Source: an uncultured Collinsella sp. (GTDB lineage Bacteria > Actinomycetota > Coriobacteriia > Coriobacteriales > Coriobacteriaceae). From it: a stretch of DNA of 13,381 nt. The DNA lies in NCBI GenBank assembly GCA_900541185.1, contig UQIQ01000056.1:1-13381 (forward strand), in the 5' to 3' direction. The notes beneath the pieces are model-generated. The model did no database searches. It was not told the DNA's origin and was given only the letters and a program-made list of their open reading frames with translations. Within the stretch, counting starts at the first letter, position 1, and every line of letters starts with the position of its first letter. Below, in pieces: positions 1 through 7,557 of this stretch. The translations under genes and the position numbers were made by a program.

Positions 1-27
1 GGGCTCGGAGATGTGTATAAGAGACAG
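1..27 (+). other. Nextera transposase adapter remnant (contig start)
   Basis: The first 27 bases are the tail of the Illumina Nextera read-2 transposon adapter, ending in the 19-bp Tn5 mosaic end AGATGTGTATAAGAGACAG. This is library sequence, not genome. Read on the minus strand it continues the histidine kinase frame with the well-known contaminant peptide SVSYTHLRA; read on the plus strand it gives the contaminant MCIRDR. Genomic sequence starts at 28. Confidence 0.97.
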
Positions 28-1252
28 ATTCGCAGCCGCGTTCGAGGGCGGCGGGAGAGAAGCCCGGTCCGTCGTCGGCCACCTCGATGACGAGGTGGCC
101 GCCCTCGACGTCGCAGGAGACCGCCACGCGCGAGCGCGCGTGCTCGGCGGCGTTGGCCACGAGGTTCGCGGCGGCTCGCGCCAGGGCGGTTCGGTCGAGC
201 GGGGCCTCGGGCGCGCCCGCGACAGCAGGGCCCGTGGCCGCGTCGAGCGTCACGCCTCGCGCCCGGGTGATCTGGGCGGCCTCGGCGAGGACCTGTTCGC
301 AGAGCTCGGCCGGCCGCATGGGGGCCCTCTCCGCCCCGCCGGACCCGCGCGAGGCCTCGATGAACAGGCGCACGTAGCCGTCGAGCCTTTCGACACTGCC
401 GGCTATGTCGCGCGCGGCGGCCGCGAGGTCGGCATCTTTCTCGTCTTCCAGCTCCTCCGCCACGAAGTCGGCGTTGGCGCGCAGCACGGTGAGCGGCGTC
501 TTGAGGTCGTGGGCGAGCGACGCCACCTGCTCGCGCTGCCCCCGCTCCGCGGCCCAGCGGGCCTCGAGCGACTCGGCGAGGGAGGTCCGCATGGCGTCCA
601 TCGCGGCGAGGACGTCGTTCACCTCGCGCACGTTGGTGCTGCCGACCGCGAAGTCGAGATCCCCCGCGCCGACGCGCCCCGCCGCCTCCGCGAACGGCGC
701 CATCTTGCGCGAGATCACGCGGCTCGCGCGGCGCGCCACGAGCGCGAGCGCGAGCGCGCTGCCCGCAGCGGCGCCGACGAGCATGAGGCTCTGCGGGTTG
801 GGAAGCAGGCCGGCGAGGTCGCGCGAGACCCACTGCGGCAGGTACTCGCTGACGAGTGCGCAGGCCCCGCCGCCCTTGAGCGGGAACGCGGCGTAGGTGA
901 GGCCCGAGCCCCCGCCCTCAATCTCCACTGTGCCCGGATCCGCGGCGAGTGCCGCACGGGCCATTTCCGTCGCGTCCTCGAGCCGCGTGCCCTCGAGGTC
1001 TGTCATCAGCACGTATCCGTCCTCGTTCAGGATGAGGTAGCGGTACGCCGTCGGCACGTCCTGCTGCCCGCAGACGCCGTCGCGTGCCAGGCCCTCCGCG
1101 ACCTCGCGCGCATTGGCCGGCCCCCAGCTTGCCTCGTAGACGAAGCCCGCGTCGATCGCCGCGGAGAGCGCCATGAACGAGGCGAGCCACGCCGTGGCGA
1201 CCGCCGCGAACGCGTAGGCGAAGTAGCGCGCGATGACGAAGGAGAGCGGCAT
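28..1252 (-). CDS. Sensor histidine kinase, C-terminus cut off by contig edge
   Basis: Membrane sensor kinase of a two-component system, partner of the response regulator just upstream (26-nt gap). About 408 codons are present, from ATG at 1252. Visible in order: TM helix at about residues 7-31, an extracytoplasmic sensor region of roughly 120 residues, a second TM helix at about 156-174, a HAMP-like linker, a HisKA dimerisation domain with the H-box SLAHDLKTPL (phospho-acceptor His248), then the ATPase domain with N-box LVANAAEHAR and G1 box VADDGPGFSP. The frame then runs into adapter at position 27, so the last ATP-lid and G2 part, perhaps 50-70 residues, is missing. The line-up H-box, N-box, G1 leaves little doubt about the family. 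By context it senses a lantibiotic or similar envelope-active peptide; the ligand is an inference. No stop codon is present, so an ORF finder that requires one would miss this gene. Confidence 0.93.
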
Positions 1253-1278
1253 GCCCCCGCGACCTCGCGCCCCGGTCC

Positions 1279-1941
1279 TCAGAGCTGCCACTTGTACCCC
1301 ATCCCCCAGACGGTCGCGATCGGGTCGGCGCCGGCCTCGGAGAGTTTCCTCCGGGCGCGGCTGACCTGCATGGATATGGCCGCGTCGTCGGCGTCGCTCT
1401 CCCAGCCGAGCACCGCCTCGCGTATCTGCGCGCGGCTCATGACCTGCCCGGGGTGGCGGGCGAGGTACTCGCAGATGGCGTATTCGGTGGGCGTGAGCGG
1501 CACGGCCTCTCCGCCCACGGCGAGGCCGCGCGCCCCGAGGTCGATCCGCACCTCCCCGAAGGAGAGGGCGTGCGAGCGCGGCCGGCGCTCACGGCGTAGA
1601 TGGGCCGCGACCTTGGCGCGCAGCTCCGCGGCCCCGAAGGGCTTGCGGACGTAGTCGTCGGCGCCCAGGCCGTAGCCGGCCACGGCGTCCTCCTCGGCCA
1701 CGCGCGCGGTCAGGAAGATGATGGGCCCGTCGAAGTCCGGGCGGATCTGCCGCACGAGCTCGAAGCCGTCGAGCCTCGGCATCATGACGTCGCAGAGCAC
1801 GAGGTCGAAGCGCGAGAGGTCCATCCCCGGGACCGCCGTCGGGTCCGCCGCCTTGACGACCTCATGGCCGTCGCGGCCGAGGACGCGCGCGAGCGCGTCG
1901 AGGATCGCCCGCTCATCATCCACTGCCAGTATCCTCGCCAT
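1279..1941 (-). CDS. OmpR/PhoB-family response regulator
   Basis: 220-residue DNA-binding response regulator. The receiver domain (about 1-115) shows the acidic pair Asp8-Asp9, phospho-acceptor Asp51 in LVLCDVMMP, the switch Thr in FLTAR, and Lys in the KPF motif. A winged-helix C-terminal domain (about 125-220) carries the usual LTPTEYAICEYLARHPGQVMSR start and ends in VWGMGYKW. The start at 1941 is supported by an AGGAGG ribosome-binding site at 1948-1953 with 6-nt spacing. It follows the small membrane peptide gene by 45 nt and precedes the histidine kinase by 26 nt on the same strand, so it belongs to the lantibiotic-protection operon. By analogy with LanRK and CprRK systems it likely activates the promoter upstream of the ABC ATPase at about 4480-4600. 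Length and motif order are normal for the family. Confidence 0.95.
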   Translation of the reverse strand: MARILAVDDERAILDALARVLGRDGHEVVKAADPTAVPGMDLSRFDLVLCDVMMPRLDGFELVRQIRPDFDGPIIFLTARVAEEDAVAGYGLGADDYVRKPFGAAELRAKVAAHLRRERRPRSHALSFGEVRIDLGARGLAVGGEAVPLTPTEYAICEYLARHPGQVMSRAQIREAVLGWESDADDAAISMQVSRARRKLSEAGADPIATVWGMGYKWQL

Positions 1942-1986
1942 GTTCGACCTCCTGAAACTCCCGTCGGCATTGTACTTGCGCCGCGC

Positions 1987-2175
1987 TCAGCGGTCCAGAG
2001 CCCCGCGCGCAGCCGCGGGCGCGGGCGCCCACATGGCGATCTCAGGGTTGGGCAGCACGCGGTCGGCGATCGAGCGCAGCGCCGACCCCCAGCCGGCGTC
2101 GAGCAGGGCATTCCCGCCCAGGACGAACGCTGCGGAGAGGAGGACGAGCACGGCGGCGAGCGGCTTCCTACGCAT
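1987..2175 (-). CDS. Small membrane peptide in the lantibiotic-protection operon
   Basis: 62-residue protein that I cannot assign to a named family. Residues 1-3 are basic (MRR) and about 5-21 form a hydrophobic segment (LAAVLVLLSAAFVLGG), which reads as a signal anchor or uncleaved signal. There is no lipobox Cys. The rest is a short Ala/Pro-rich soluble tail ending APAAARGALDR. The ATG at 2175 overlaps the stop of the upstream permease by 8 nt and has GGGAGG just upstream, so translation is probably coupled. The coupling, the spacing to the regulator gene and the plausible membrane segment argue that it is real and not a shadow ORF. A role as accessory subunit, immunity peptide or input to the sensor kinase is speculation. 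Confidence 0.7.
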   Translation of the reverse strand: MRRKPLAAVLVLLSAAFVLGGNALLDAGWGSALRSIADRVLPNPEIAMWAPAPAAARGALDR

Positions 2176-2983
2176 CTGCCCTCCCGTCCTCGAAGCGGCG
2201 GAACCAGGCGAGAAGGACGGCGGCGGCTGCCAGGGCGAGCACGAGGCCAGCGAGCGCAGTCGTGAGGAGAGGGCCCGCCGCGCGTGCGGCGTCGATGAAG
2301 GCCTCTACCCCGAGCGACCCCAGGCGCGCGGGCCAGGCGAGCGGCACCCAGCTCAGGGGCGTCGCCAGGGCACCGGTGAGCTCGCCGGTCATGAGGCCGT
2401 GCGCAAGTCCGCCCACTGAGAAGAACGCGAGGAGCACCCCCGCCGCGCCGGCGCCGATGGCGGCGTTGCGGCCGAAGCGCAGAGCCACGCCGAGCCCCAG
2501 CGCGTAGAGGGGCAGGCTGCCCAGCACGATGCCCGCCCAAGTGGCCGCAAGCGGAGCGGGCCCGAGCGGCAGGCGCCCGGCAACGGCGAGCACGGCCCCG
2601 AACACGCCGAGCGCCACGGCCAGCGCGCCCGCGCCGAGCGCCGCAAGGGCGAGCAGCTTCGCCGCGACGGCGCGCCCGCGCGAGGGGACCGCCGTGAGGT
2701 TGGCGAGGCGCCCGGAAGCGCGCTCCTCGTCCACGGCGAGCCCGCAGACGATGGCGGACATGAGCGGCATGAGGGCGCCGAGGAACTGGGCGTAGGCGTC
2801 CGCGCCCAGCGCCGGGTCCCATCGGGCTATGGAGAAGTACTCGCCGCAGGCAAGACCGGCTGCCAGGCCGCAGACGAGGTGCACCGCCGTGAGCGGGGAG
2901 CGCGCCAGGCGCAGGGCCTCGGAGAGCAGGGCCCGCGGGAGAGTCATGCGCGGCGTCGGGTCGGAGAGTCGTGTCATGGCCAT
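2168..2983 (-). CDS. Lantibiotic-protection ABC transporter permease, MutG type
   Basis: 271-residue polytopic membrane protein, the second permease of a LanFEG-type ABC exporter that removes lantibiotics or related peptides from the membrane. About six hydrophobic helices are visible; the second cytoplasmic stretch carries VDEERASGRLANLTAVPSRGR, the kind of charged segment between helices 2 and 3 seen in MutG/EpiG permeases. The open frame extends far upstream, but the start is placed at 2983 because the ATG there shares its A with the TGA stop of the preceding permease (TGATG) and has GAGGAGAGG directly upstream. A second ATG two codons on is also possible. Family assignment rests on hydrophobicity, the charged segment and gene order, since these permeases are poorly conserved. 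Confidence 0.85.
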   Translation of the reverse strand: MAMTRLSDPTPRMTLPRALLSEALRLARSPLTAVHLVCGLAAGLACGEYFSIARWDPALGADAYAQFLGALMPLMSAIVCGLAVDEERASGRLANLTAVPSRGRAVAAKLLALAALGAGALAVALGVFGAVLAVAGRLPLGPAPLAATWAGIVLGSLPLYALGLGVALRFGRNAAIGAGAAGVLLAFFSVGGLAHGLMTGELTGALATPLSWVPLAWPARLGSLGVEAFIDAARAAGPLLTTALAGLVLALAAAAVLLAWFRRFEDGRADA

Positions 2984-3749
2984 CACCTCTCCTCGGAGCG
3001 TGCGAACCAGGCCGCGCCCGCCGCCGTGAGCGCGGCGAACGCGAGCGCGCAGACCGCAAGGCCCGCCAGTGTGAGCATGCCGTCCGCCGTGAGCGCCCCG
3101 CCGAGCGCCATGTCCGCGGCGAGTGGCTCGCCGCTCGGCAGCACGGGGATGAAGCTCGTGGGGATGACCATGCTCGCCGACGGCGGAAAGAGCTGCGGCA
3201 GCGGCATCAGCGACCAGGCGAACCCACCCACGAGCTGTGCGGCGAGCGGGCAGAAGATGCCCGCGAGCATGCCGAGCCGCGCCGTGAGGAAGAGCCCTGC
3301 GGGGATCATCCACGCCGCGGTCACCGTGTTGGCGAGCGCGCAGAGGAGCATCGTGAGCGTGCCCGCGGCCGTGAGGCCCTGCGAGGAGAACGCCGATCCC
3401 GCGAGGTAGATGCCGAAGACCACGAGGTTCGAGAGCGTGCAGAGCGCGAGGCACCAGAGCGCCTTGGCCCACCAGGCGCGCCCGAGCGGGAAGCCCAGGC
3501 CCAGAAGCCCCCGCATCCGCGTGCGCGCGTCCGCCCGCGCGACGCACGCCACCACGAGCGAGAGAGTCACGGGCAGGAAGAGCGCGTACCAGTAGTTCCA
3601 CGCGCTGAAGATCTGCACGCCCCGGTAGGGCATCGCGCCGAGCAGCGGCATCGGCAGCGCCATGAGCACGGCCAGGCGAACCGGTGCCGCGTGGCGCGAC
3701 TTCAGGGCCTCGGCGCGCAGGCCCGCGAGCAGGCCGCCTTTCTCGCCCG

Positions 3750-3753
<4 letters not shown>
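2983..3753 (-). CDS. Lantibiotic-protection ABC transporter permease, MutE/EpiE type
   Basis: 256-residue integral membrane protein with about six predicted helices, for example at residues 25-42, 57-70, 98-119, 130-150, 160-180 and 225-247. The N-terminal GLRAEALKSRHAAPVRLAVLM fits the MutE/EpiE permease pattern, in which a basic stretch (KxRHxxxxxL) precedes the first helix. It forms the membrane channel with the MutG-type permease and is driven by the ATPase. Its ATG at 3753 overlaps the ATPase stop by 4 nt (ATGA) and its own TGA overlaps the next start by one base. That chain of overlaps indicates a single translational unit with about equal subunit output. Confidence 0.88.
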
Positions 3754-4478
<725 letters not shown>

Positions 4479-4546
4479 GGGTTCGTCCTTTCTCTTCCGG
4501 GCGCACGGGCCGAGTCGCCGTGCCCGCGCGCCTTACCTTTCGGGTT

Positions 4547-4593
4547 CACCATCCATGGTGGGGCGCGTTTCTAACGAAGCCGTAACGGCCGTT
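4547..4593 (-). promoter_or_regulatory. Candidate operator elements upstream of the resistance operon
   Basis: Three small patterns lie 69-115 nt upstream of the ATPase start. CACCATCCATGGTG (4547-4560) is an inverted repeat of 6+2+6. TAACG occurs at 4572-4576 and 4583-4587, a direct repeat with 11-bp period, the spacing OmpR-family regulators usually bind. AACGGCCGTT (4584-4593) is a 10-bp palindrome overlapping the second half-site. The location suits control by the operon's own response regulator, but short dyads are common in GC-rich DNA and I cannot identify a convincing -10/-35 pair. Confidence 0.3.
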
Positions 4594-4681
4594 GGGCTCT
4601 TTTGGCGCCAGCCCTTCTCGACCCGTACGCATTTGCTTAAAGCAACAACTTTCCCGATCGATGTAATCACCGAATCAAAAC

Positions 4682-4738
4682 GTGTACACCAGCCACCAAA
4701 GATGCCGAAAAATGTCGCTTTTGGAGGCTGATGTACAC
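4682..4738. repeat. 57-bp imperfect palindrome
   Basis: The ends GTGTACA and TGTACAC are exact inverted copies. Pairing continues inwards (CAGCC with GGCTG, CCAAA with TTTGG), interrupted by single mismatches, to a centre containing GAAAAATG. About 18 of the outer 19 to 20 positions pair apart from two mismatches (4689/4731 and 4695/4725); the inner part pairs weakly with wobbles. No T-run follows and no gene reads into it from the left, so it is unlikely to be a terminator. It could be a dispersed palindromic repeat or a large operator. Confidence 0.6.
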
Positions 4739-4747
4739 AAATGCAGA

Positions 4748-4830
4748 ATCCAGCGCAGCCCAGAGGCGCCCTCCACATGTCTGGACTCTCTATGGCTGCG
4801 CTGGATAGACATCGCCGGAACGGGTATAGT
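4748..4830 (+). promoter_or_regulatory. Promoter of the pgsA-like gene with embedded inverted repeat
   Basis: A perfect 13-bp inverted repeat, ATCCAGCGCAGCC (4748-4760) and GGCTGCGCTGGAT (4794-4806), is separated by 33 bp. A promoter-like pair follows: -35 TGGATA (4802-4807), 17-bp spacer, -10 TATAGT (4825-4830). The right arm overlaps the -35 box, so a protein holding both arms, or a DNA hairpin, would block the polymerase. The predicted transcript starts near 4837, about 30 nt before the GTG start. Confidence 0.55.
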
Positions 4831-4866
4831 ATCGAAAGTTTTGTCGTTAACCAGCGGGGGAGTCCT

Positions 4867-5571
4867 GTGGGCATCAAAAAGAAGATCAAAAAGGAGCTTA
4901 TCGGCACTTCCGATTACCCGTCGAATAAGATCTTTACGATCTCCAATTTCATCACCTTTACGCGCCTGATCCTCACCCTGGTATTTCTGTACCTGTTTGT
5001 GACGGATAACAACCGCGTCATCGCCATCGTTATCTACGCCGTTGCCGCCTCCACCGACTGGATGGACGGCCAGATCGCCCGCATGACCAAGACGGTCTCG
5101 TGGCTTGGCAAGGTCATGGATCCAATTTGTGATCGCGCGCTGCTGTTCACCGGTGTACTGGGACTGGTGGTTCGCGGAGAGCTGCCCATCTGGGTCTGCG
5201 TGCTCATTATTGGCCGCGACATCTATCTGGGCATCGGCACGCTTATCGTTCGTCATTATCACCGTCGCCCCATCGATGTCGTCTTCCCCGGAAAGATTGC
5301 CACAGCGCTGCTCATGACCGGATTCTCGCTCATGCTGCTCGGTTTCCCCGTTGTTGACGGCCTGCAACTTTTACCTTCAACCCTCACGGCCTTCCCGGGC
5401 CTCAACGGAAGCTCGGTGCCCCTCGGCATCTTCTTTGTGTACGGCGGCGTGATCTTCTCCATGCTCACGGCTATCATCTACTCCATTAAGGGCGGAGCGG
5501 CCATTAAACAGGCTCTCACGCATCCCGAGGATGAGGACATCGACTTTCTGAACCCTGAAATCGAAGACTGA
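4867..5571 (+). CDS. CDP-alcohol phosphatidyltransferase (PgsA-like)
   Basis: 234-residue membrane enzyme that transfers a phosphatidyl group from CDP-diacylglycerol to a small alcohol. The family signature is complete: Asp64, Asp67-Gly68, Ala71-Arg72, Gly81, Asp85 and Asp89 match DxxDGxxARx8GxxxDxxxD, the metal and CDP-binding site. KIFTISNFITFTRL (21-34) matches the conserved N-terminal helix of PgsA-type enzymes, and several further hydrophobic helices follow. The closest well-known function is phosphatidylglycerophosphate synthase; another acceptor alcohol cannot be excluded from sequence alone. The start is GTG at 4867, chosen because GGGGGAG (4856-4862) lies 4 nt upstream; longer ATG starts at 4741 and 4777 lie upstream of the predicted promoter. 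The acidic tail ends HPEDEDIDFLNPEIED. It leads a co-directional run of five genes. Confidence 0.88.
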   Translation: MGIKKKIKKELIGTSDYPSNKIFTISNFITFTRLILTLVFLYLFVTDNNRVIAIVIYAVAASTDWMDGQIARMTKTVSWLGKVMDPICDRALLFTGVLGLVVRGELPIWVCVLIIGRDIYLGIGTLIVRHYHRRPIDVVFPGKIATALLMTGFSLMLLGFPVVDGLQLLPSTLTAFPGLNGSSVPLGIFFVYGGVIFSMLTAIIYSIKGGAAIKQALTHPEDEDIDFLNPEIED

Positions 5572-5637
5572 TTCGTTGGGGTATGATTACGTACGGTTCA
5601 TTATTTGCGGCACGTCCGCGATAAGTTAGGGGTTGTC

Positions 5638-6072
5638 ATGGACAACATGGTTAACAATATGCCTCAGAATGATAAGACTGCTGACGCTACCTGCGTATTC
5701 CGCGTGCCTTCAAGCGACGTCACCGTTCCCGACCTCATGGCCAACGTGCGCATCACCGCCCCCGTTCTGTCCATCGTCAAGGGTCCGCAGACTGGTGCCG
5801 CCTTTGAGCTCGAGGACGACGTGACCACCATCGGTCGCGATCCTGCAAACGGCATCTTCCTCAATGACATGACCGTTTCGCGCAGCCATGCGCGCATTAT
5901 TCGCGAGGGCCTCGGCGCTCGCATCGAGGACTTAGGCTCGCTCAATGGCACCTGGGTCGACGGTGCCATCGTCAATGCAGCCCCGCTGCACGACGGTTCT
6001 TCCGTCCAGATTGGTACGTTTACGCTCATCTACCACGAGAGCACGCCGGAGCGCATCGAAACCGGTGAGTAG
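5638..6072 (+). CDS. garA: GarA/OdhI-like FHA-domain protein
   Basis: 144-residue soluble forkhead-associated protein. The FHA domain (about 42-134) has the phospho-threonine-binding core: Gly66-Arg67, Ser81 and His84 in SRSH, and Asn103-Gly104 in SLNGTWV. Before it lies DATCVFR (16-22), which lines up with the ETTSVFR switch of mycobacterial GarA and corynebacterial OdhI; Thr18 falls on the threonine phosphorylated by PknB-type kinases. In those proteins the phosphorylated tail folds back on its own FHA domain and releases inhibition of 2-oxoglutarate dehydrogenase and glutamate enzymes. The same targets here are an inference. The start at 5638 follows AGGGG (5628-5632) by 5 nt. The gene is 66 nt after the phosphatidyltransferase, with TATGAT at 5582-5587 as a possible -10, and 3 nt before the MerR gene, a pairing also seen in Mycobacterium (Rv1827-Rv1828) and Corynebacterium (odhI-ftsR). 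Confidence 0.88.
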   Translation: MDNMVNNMPQNDKTADATCVFRVPSSDVTVPDLMANVRITAPVLSIVKGPQTGAAFELEDDVTTIGRDPANGIFLNDMTVSRSHARIIREGLGARIEDLGSLNGTWVDGAIVNAAPLHDGSSVQIGTFTLIYHESTPERIETGE

Positions 6073-6075
6073 GGC

Positions 6076-6954
6076 ATGGCCGAACGCAACTATCTGAGTA
6101 TCGGCCAAGTCGTCAACCTACTTCGAGGCGCATACCCCGATCTTTCGAACTCAAAAATTAGATTTCTAGAGGATGAGGGGCTCATTACCCCTCATCGTAC
6201 GCCTAAGGGATACCGTCAGTACTCCAAGGAGGACGTTGATCGCCTGGAGGTCATTCTGCACTTGCAGAAGACTCGCTATATGCCGCTCAACGTAATTAAG
6301 CAGCGCTTGGAAAACGCCACGGACCTGTCGACGCTCGCCTACGAGGTGGGCTTGCTGTCCGATGTTCCGCTCAAGACGGAGCCCAAGGAGACTAAGCAAA
6401 AGTTGCATCCCATCGAGACCATTCCCGATATGCTGGGCGTCGAGATTTCGTTTATCCGCTCGCTCGCCGAGAACGACCTCATTCGCATCATCAAGAGTCC
6501 GCAAAATCGTGAGCTCGTCGATGGTCGCGATTTCCCGATCATCCGCTACTGCTCCGAGCTGTCACGCTTCCATATCGAGCCGCGCAACCTGCGTCAGTAC
6601 GTGTCTTCCGCCAACCGCGAGTCCTCGATGTTTGAGCAGGTGCTCGTGAGCATGCTCGGAATGGATACCTCCGATGACGAGCGCGACGCCAAACTCGAGC
6701 GTGCGTTTAAGAAGCTTCACGACCTGACAGAAGGTGTGCACACTGCGCTGCTCAAGAACCGCGTTTTTGAGTCGCTCAACGCCGTGGTCGAGGACGCCGA
6801 CATCGATGCACTCGATGAGGAAATCACTCGCTCCGAGTCCACCAAGGCCAAAAACGAAGAGACAGCCGCGCCGGCTTCGCACGAGGATTCTCTCGTAAAG
6901 CCGCTCAAGGTCGTTGCCCCTTCGCAATCCGGCACCGCCACCGCGGGCATATAA
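6076..6954 (+). CDS. MerR-family transcriptional regulator, FtsR-like
   Basis: 292-residue regulator. The N-terminal MerR helix-turn-helix with its wing spans about residues 5-78: LSIGQVVNLLR, SNSKIRFLEDEGLI, then TPKGYRQYSKEDVDRLEVILHLQ. The central part is helical and the C-terminal 60 residues are charged and probably disordered (SESTKAKNEETAAPASHED). Position right after a GarA-like gene (3 nt between stop and ATG, with the ribosome-binding GAGTAGGG spanning the previous stop) matches Rv1828 and corynebacterial FtsR; FtsR activates ftsZ. Function by synteny: control of cell-division genes, not metal sensing, as no metal-binding Cys cluster is visible. It is longer than Rv1828 (about 247 residues) because of the extended tail. 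Confidence 0.85.
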   Translation: MAERNYLSIGQVVNLLRGAYPDLSNSKIRFLEDEGLITPHRTPKGYRQYSKEDVDRLEVILHLQKTRYMPLNVIKQRLENATDLSTLAYEVGLLSDVPLKTEPKETKQKLHPIETIPDMLGVEISFIRSLAENDLIRIIKSPQNRELVDGRDFPIIRYCSELSRFHIEPRNLRQYVSSANRESSMFEQVLVSMLGMDTSDDERDAKLERAFKKLHDLTEGVHTALLKNRVFESLNAVVEDADIDALDEEITRSESTKAKNEETAAPASHEDSLVKPLKVVAPSQSGTATAGI

Positions 6955-6994
6955 CCGCTGCTGAAATTTCGGCAACCCATTGAAAGGTCATGCA

Positions 6995-7525
6995 ATGTAC
7001 GACTTCGAATCTCAAATCGTCGATATCCCCGACTATCCCGAGCCCGGAGTCATCTTTAAGGACATCACGCCGCTCTTTGGCAATCCCGAGGCGCTCAAAG
7101 CCATGACCGATGCCCTCGTCGAGCACTTTGCCGGCATGGGAATCACCAAGGTCGTGGGTCCCGAGGCTCGCGGCTTTATGGTTGGCGTACCGGTGGCTGT
7201 AGCCCTTGGCGCCGGCTTTGTTCCCGCACGTAAACCTGGCAAGCTACCGCGCGAGACCGTAAGTCAGAGCTACGAGCTCGAATACGGCACCGATTCAATT
7301 GAGATCCACGCCGACGCTATCAGCTCTAAAGATACCGTGTTGATTCTGGACGACTTGGTCGCGACGGGCGGAACCGTCGAGGCAACAGGTAAACTGGTGC
7401 GAGATATGGGCGCAAAGCTTGTCGGTTACGGTTGTATCCTTGAGCTTGCGTTTCTCAACCCGCGCGAGAAGCTCACGCCGCCCGATGACGATGTGGAGCT
7501 CTTTAGCCTGGTGACGGTGGACTAG
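6995..7525 (+). CDS. apt: Adenine phosphoribosyltransferase
   Basis: 176-residue cytoplasmic purine-salvage enzyme that makes AMP and pyrophosphate from adenine and PRPP. The PRPP loop VLILDDLVATGGT occupies residues 115-127, with the acidic pair Asp119-Asp120. Other family hallmarks are IPDYPEPGVIFKDITPLF near the N-terminus, GPEARGFMVGVPVA, and the hood segment RKPGKLPRETVSQSYELEYG. ATG at 6995 is preceded by GAAAGG (6982-6987) at 7 nt; a TTG five codons upstream is less likely because it sits in that site. Length is normal (170-180). It lies 40 nt after the MerR gene and 32 nt before the NlpC/P60 gene on the same strand. Confidence 0.96.
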   Translation: MYDFESQIVDIPDYPEPGVIFKDITPLFGNPEALKAMTDALVEHFAGMGITKVVGPEARGFMVGVPVAVALGAGFVPARKPGKLPRETVSQSYELEYGTDSIEIHADAISSKDTVLILDDLVATGGTVEATGKLVRDMGAKLVGYGCILELAFLNPREKLTPPDDDVELFSLVTVD

Positions 7526-7557
7526 CCGTTACCCTTAGTTACTGGAAAGGAAGCTAC

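Larger units (their letters stand above)
4479..4866. other. Divergent intergenic region and GC boundary
   Basis: 388 bases without a credible gene, between the minus-strand resistance operon and the plus-strand phosphatidyltransferase gene. Up to about 4540 the sequence is very GC-rich like the left block; from about 4600 it has the lower GC of the right block. Dyads include TTGCTTAAAGCAA (4633-4645), the 57-bp palindrome at 4682-4738 and the 13-bp inverted repeat at 4748-4806, besides the half-sites at 4547-4593. A frame open from 4741 into the phosphatidyltransferase is an upstream extension with no ribosome-binding site and is not called as coding. I see no tRNA, integrase or clear attachment site that would mark an insertion. 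Confidence 0.7.

Noticed and set aside
11..1654. 547-codon plus-strand open frame, and similar long frames at 1600-2265, 1718-2419, 2971-3846 and 3684-4574
   Set aside because: They are antisense to well-supported minus-strand genes with clear motifs, are rich in Arg/Gly/Ala as expected for shadows in GC-rich DNA, and the first begins inside adapter sequence.
1782..3059. 425-codon minus-strand frame overlapping the permeases and regulator
   Set aside because: Arg/Ala/Gly-rich out-of-frame reading of the MutG, small-peptide and response-regulator genes, with no domain or membrane pattern.
4497..4532. GC-rich dyad GCACGG / CCGTGC upstream of the ABC ATPase as terminator or attenuator
   Set aside because: Only six pairs with mismatches just outside and no T-run; expected by chance at this GC content.
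4741..4866. 42-residue N-terminal extension of the phosphatidyltransferase
   Set aside because: It covers the predicted promoter and inverted repeat, has no ribosome-binding site, and the PgsA-like fold starts after the GTG at 4867.
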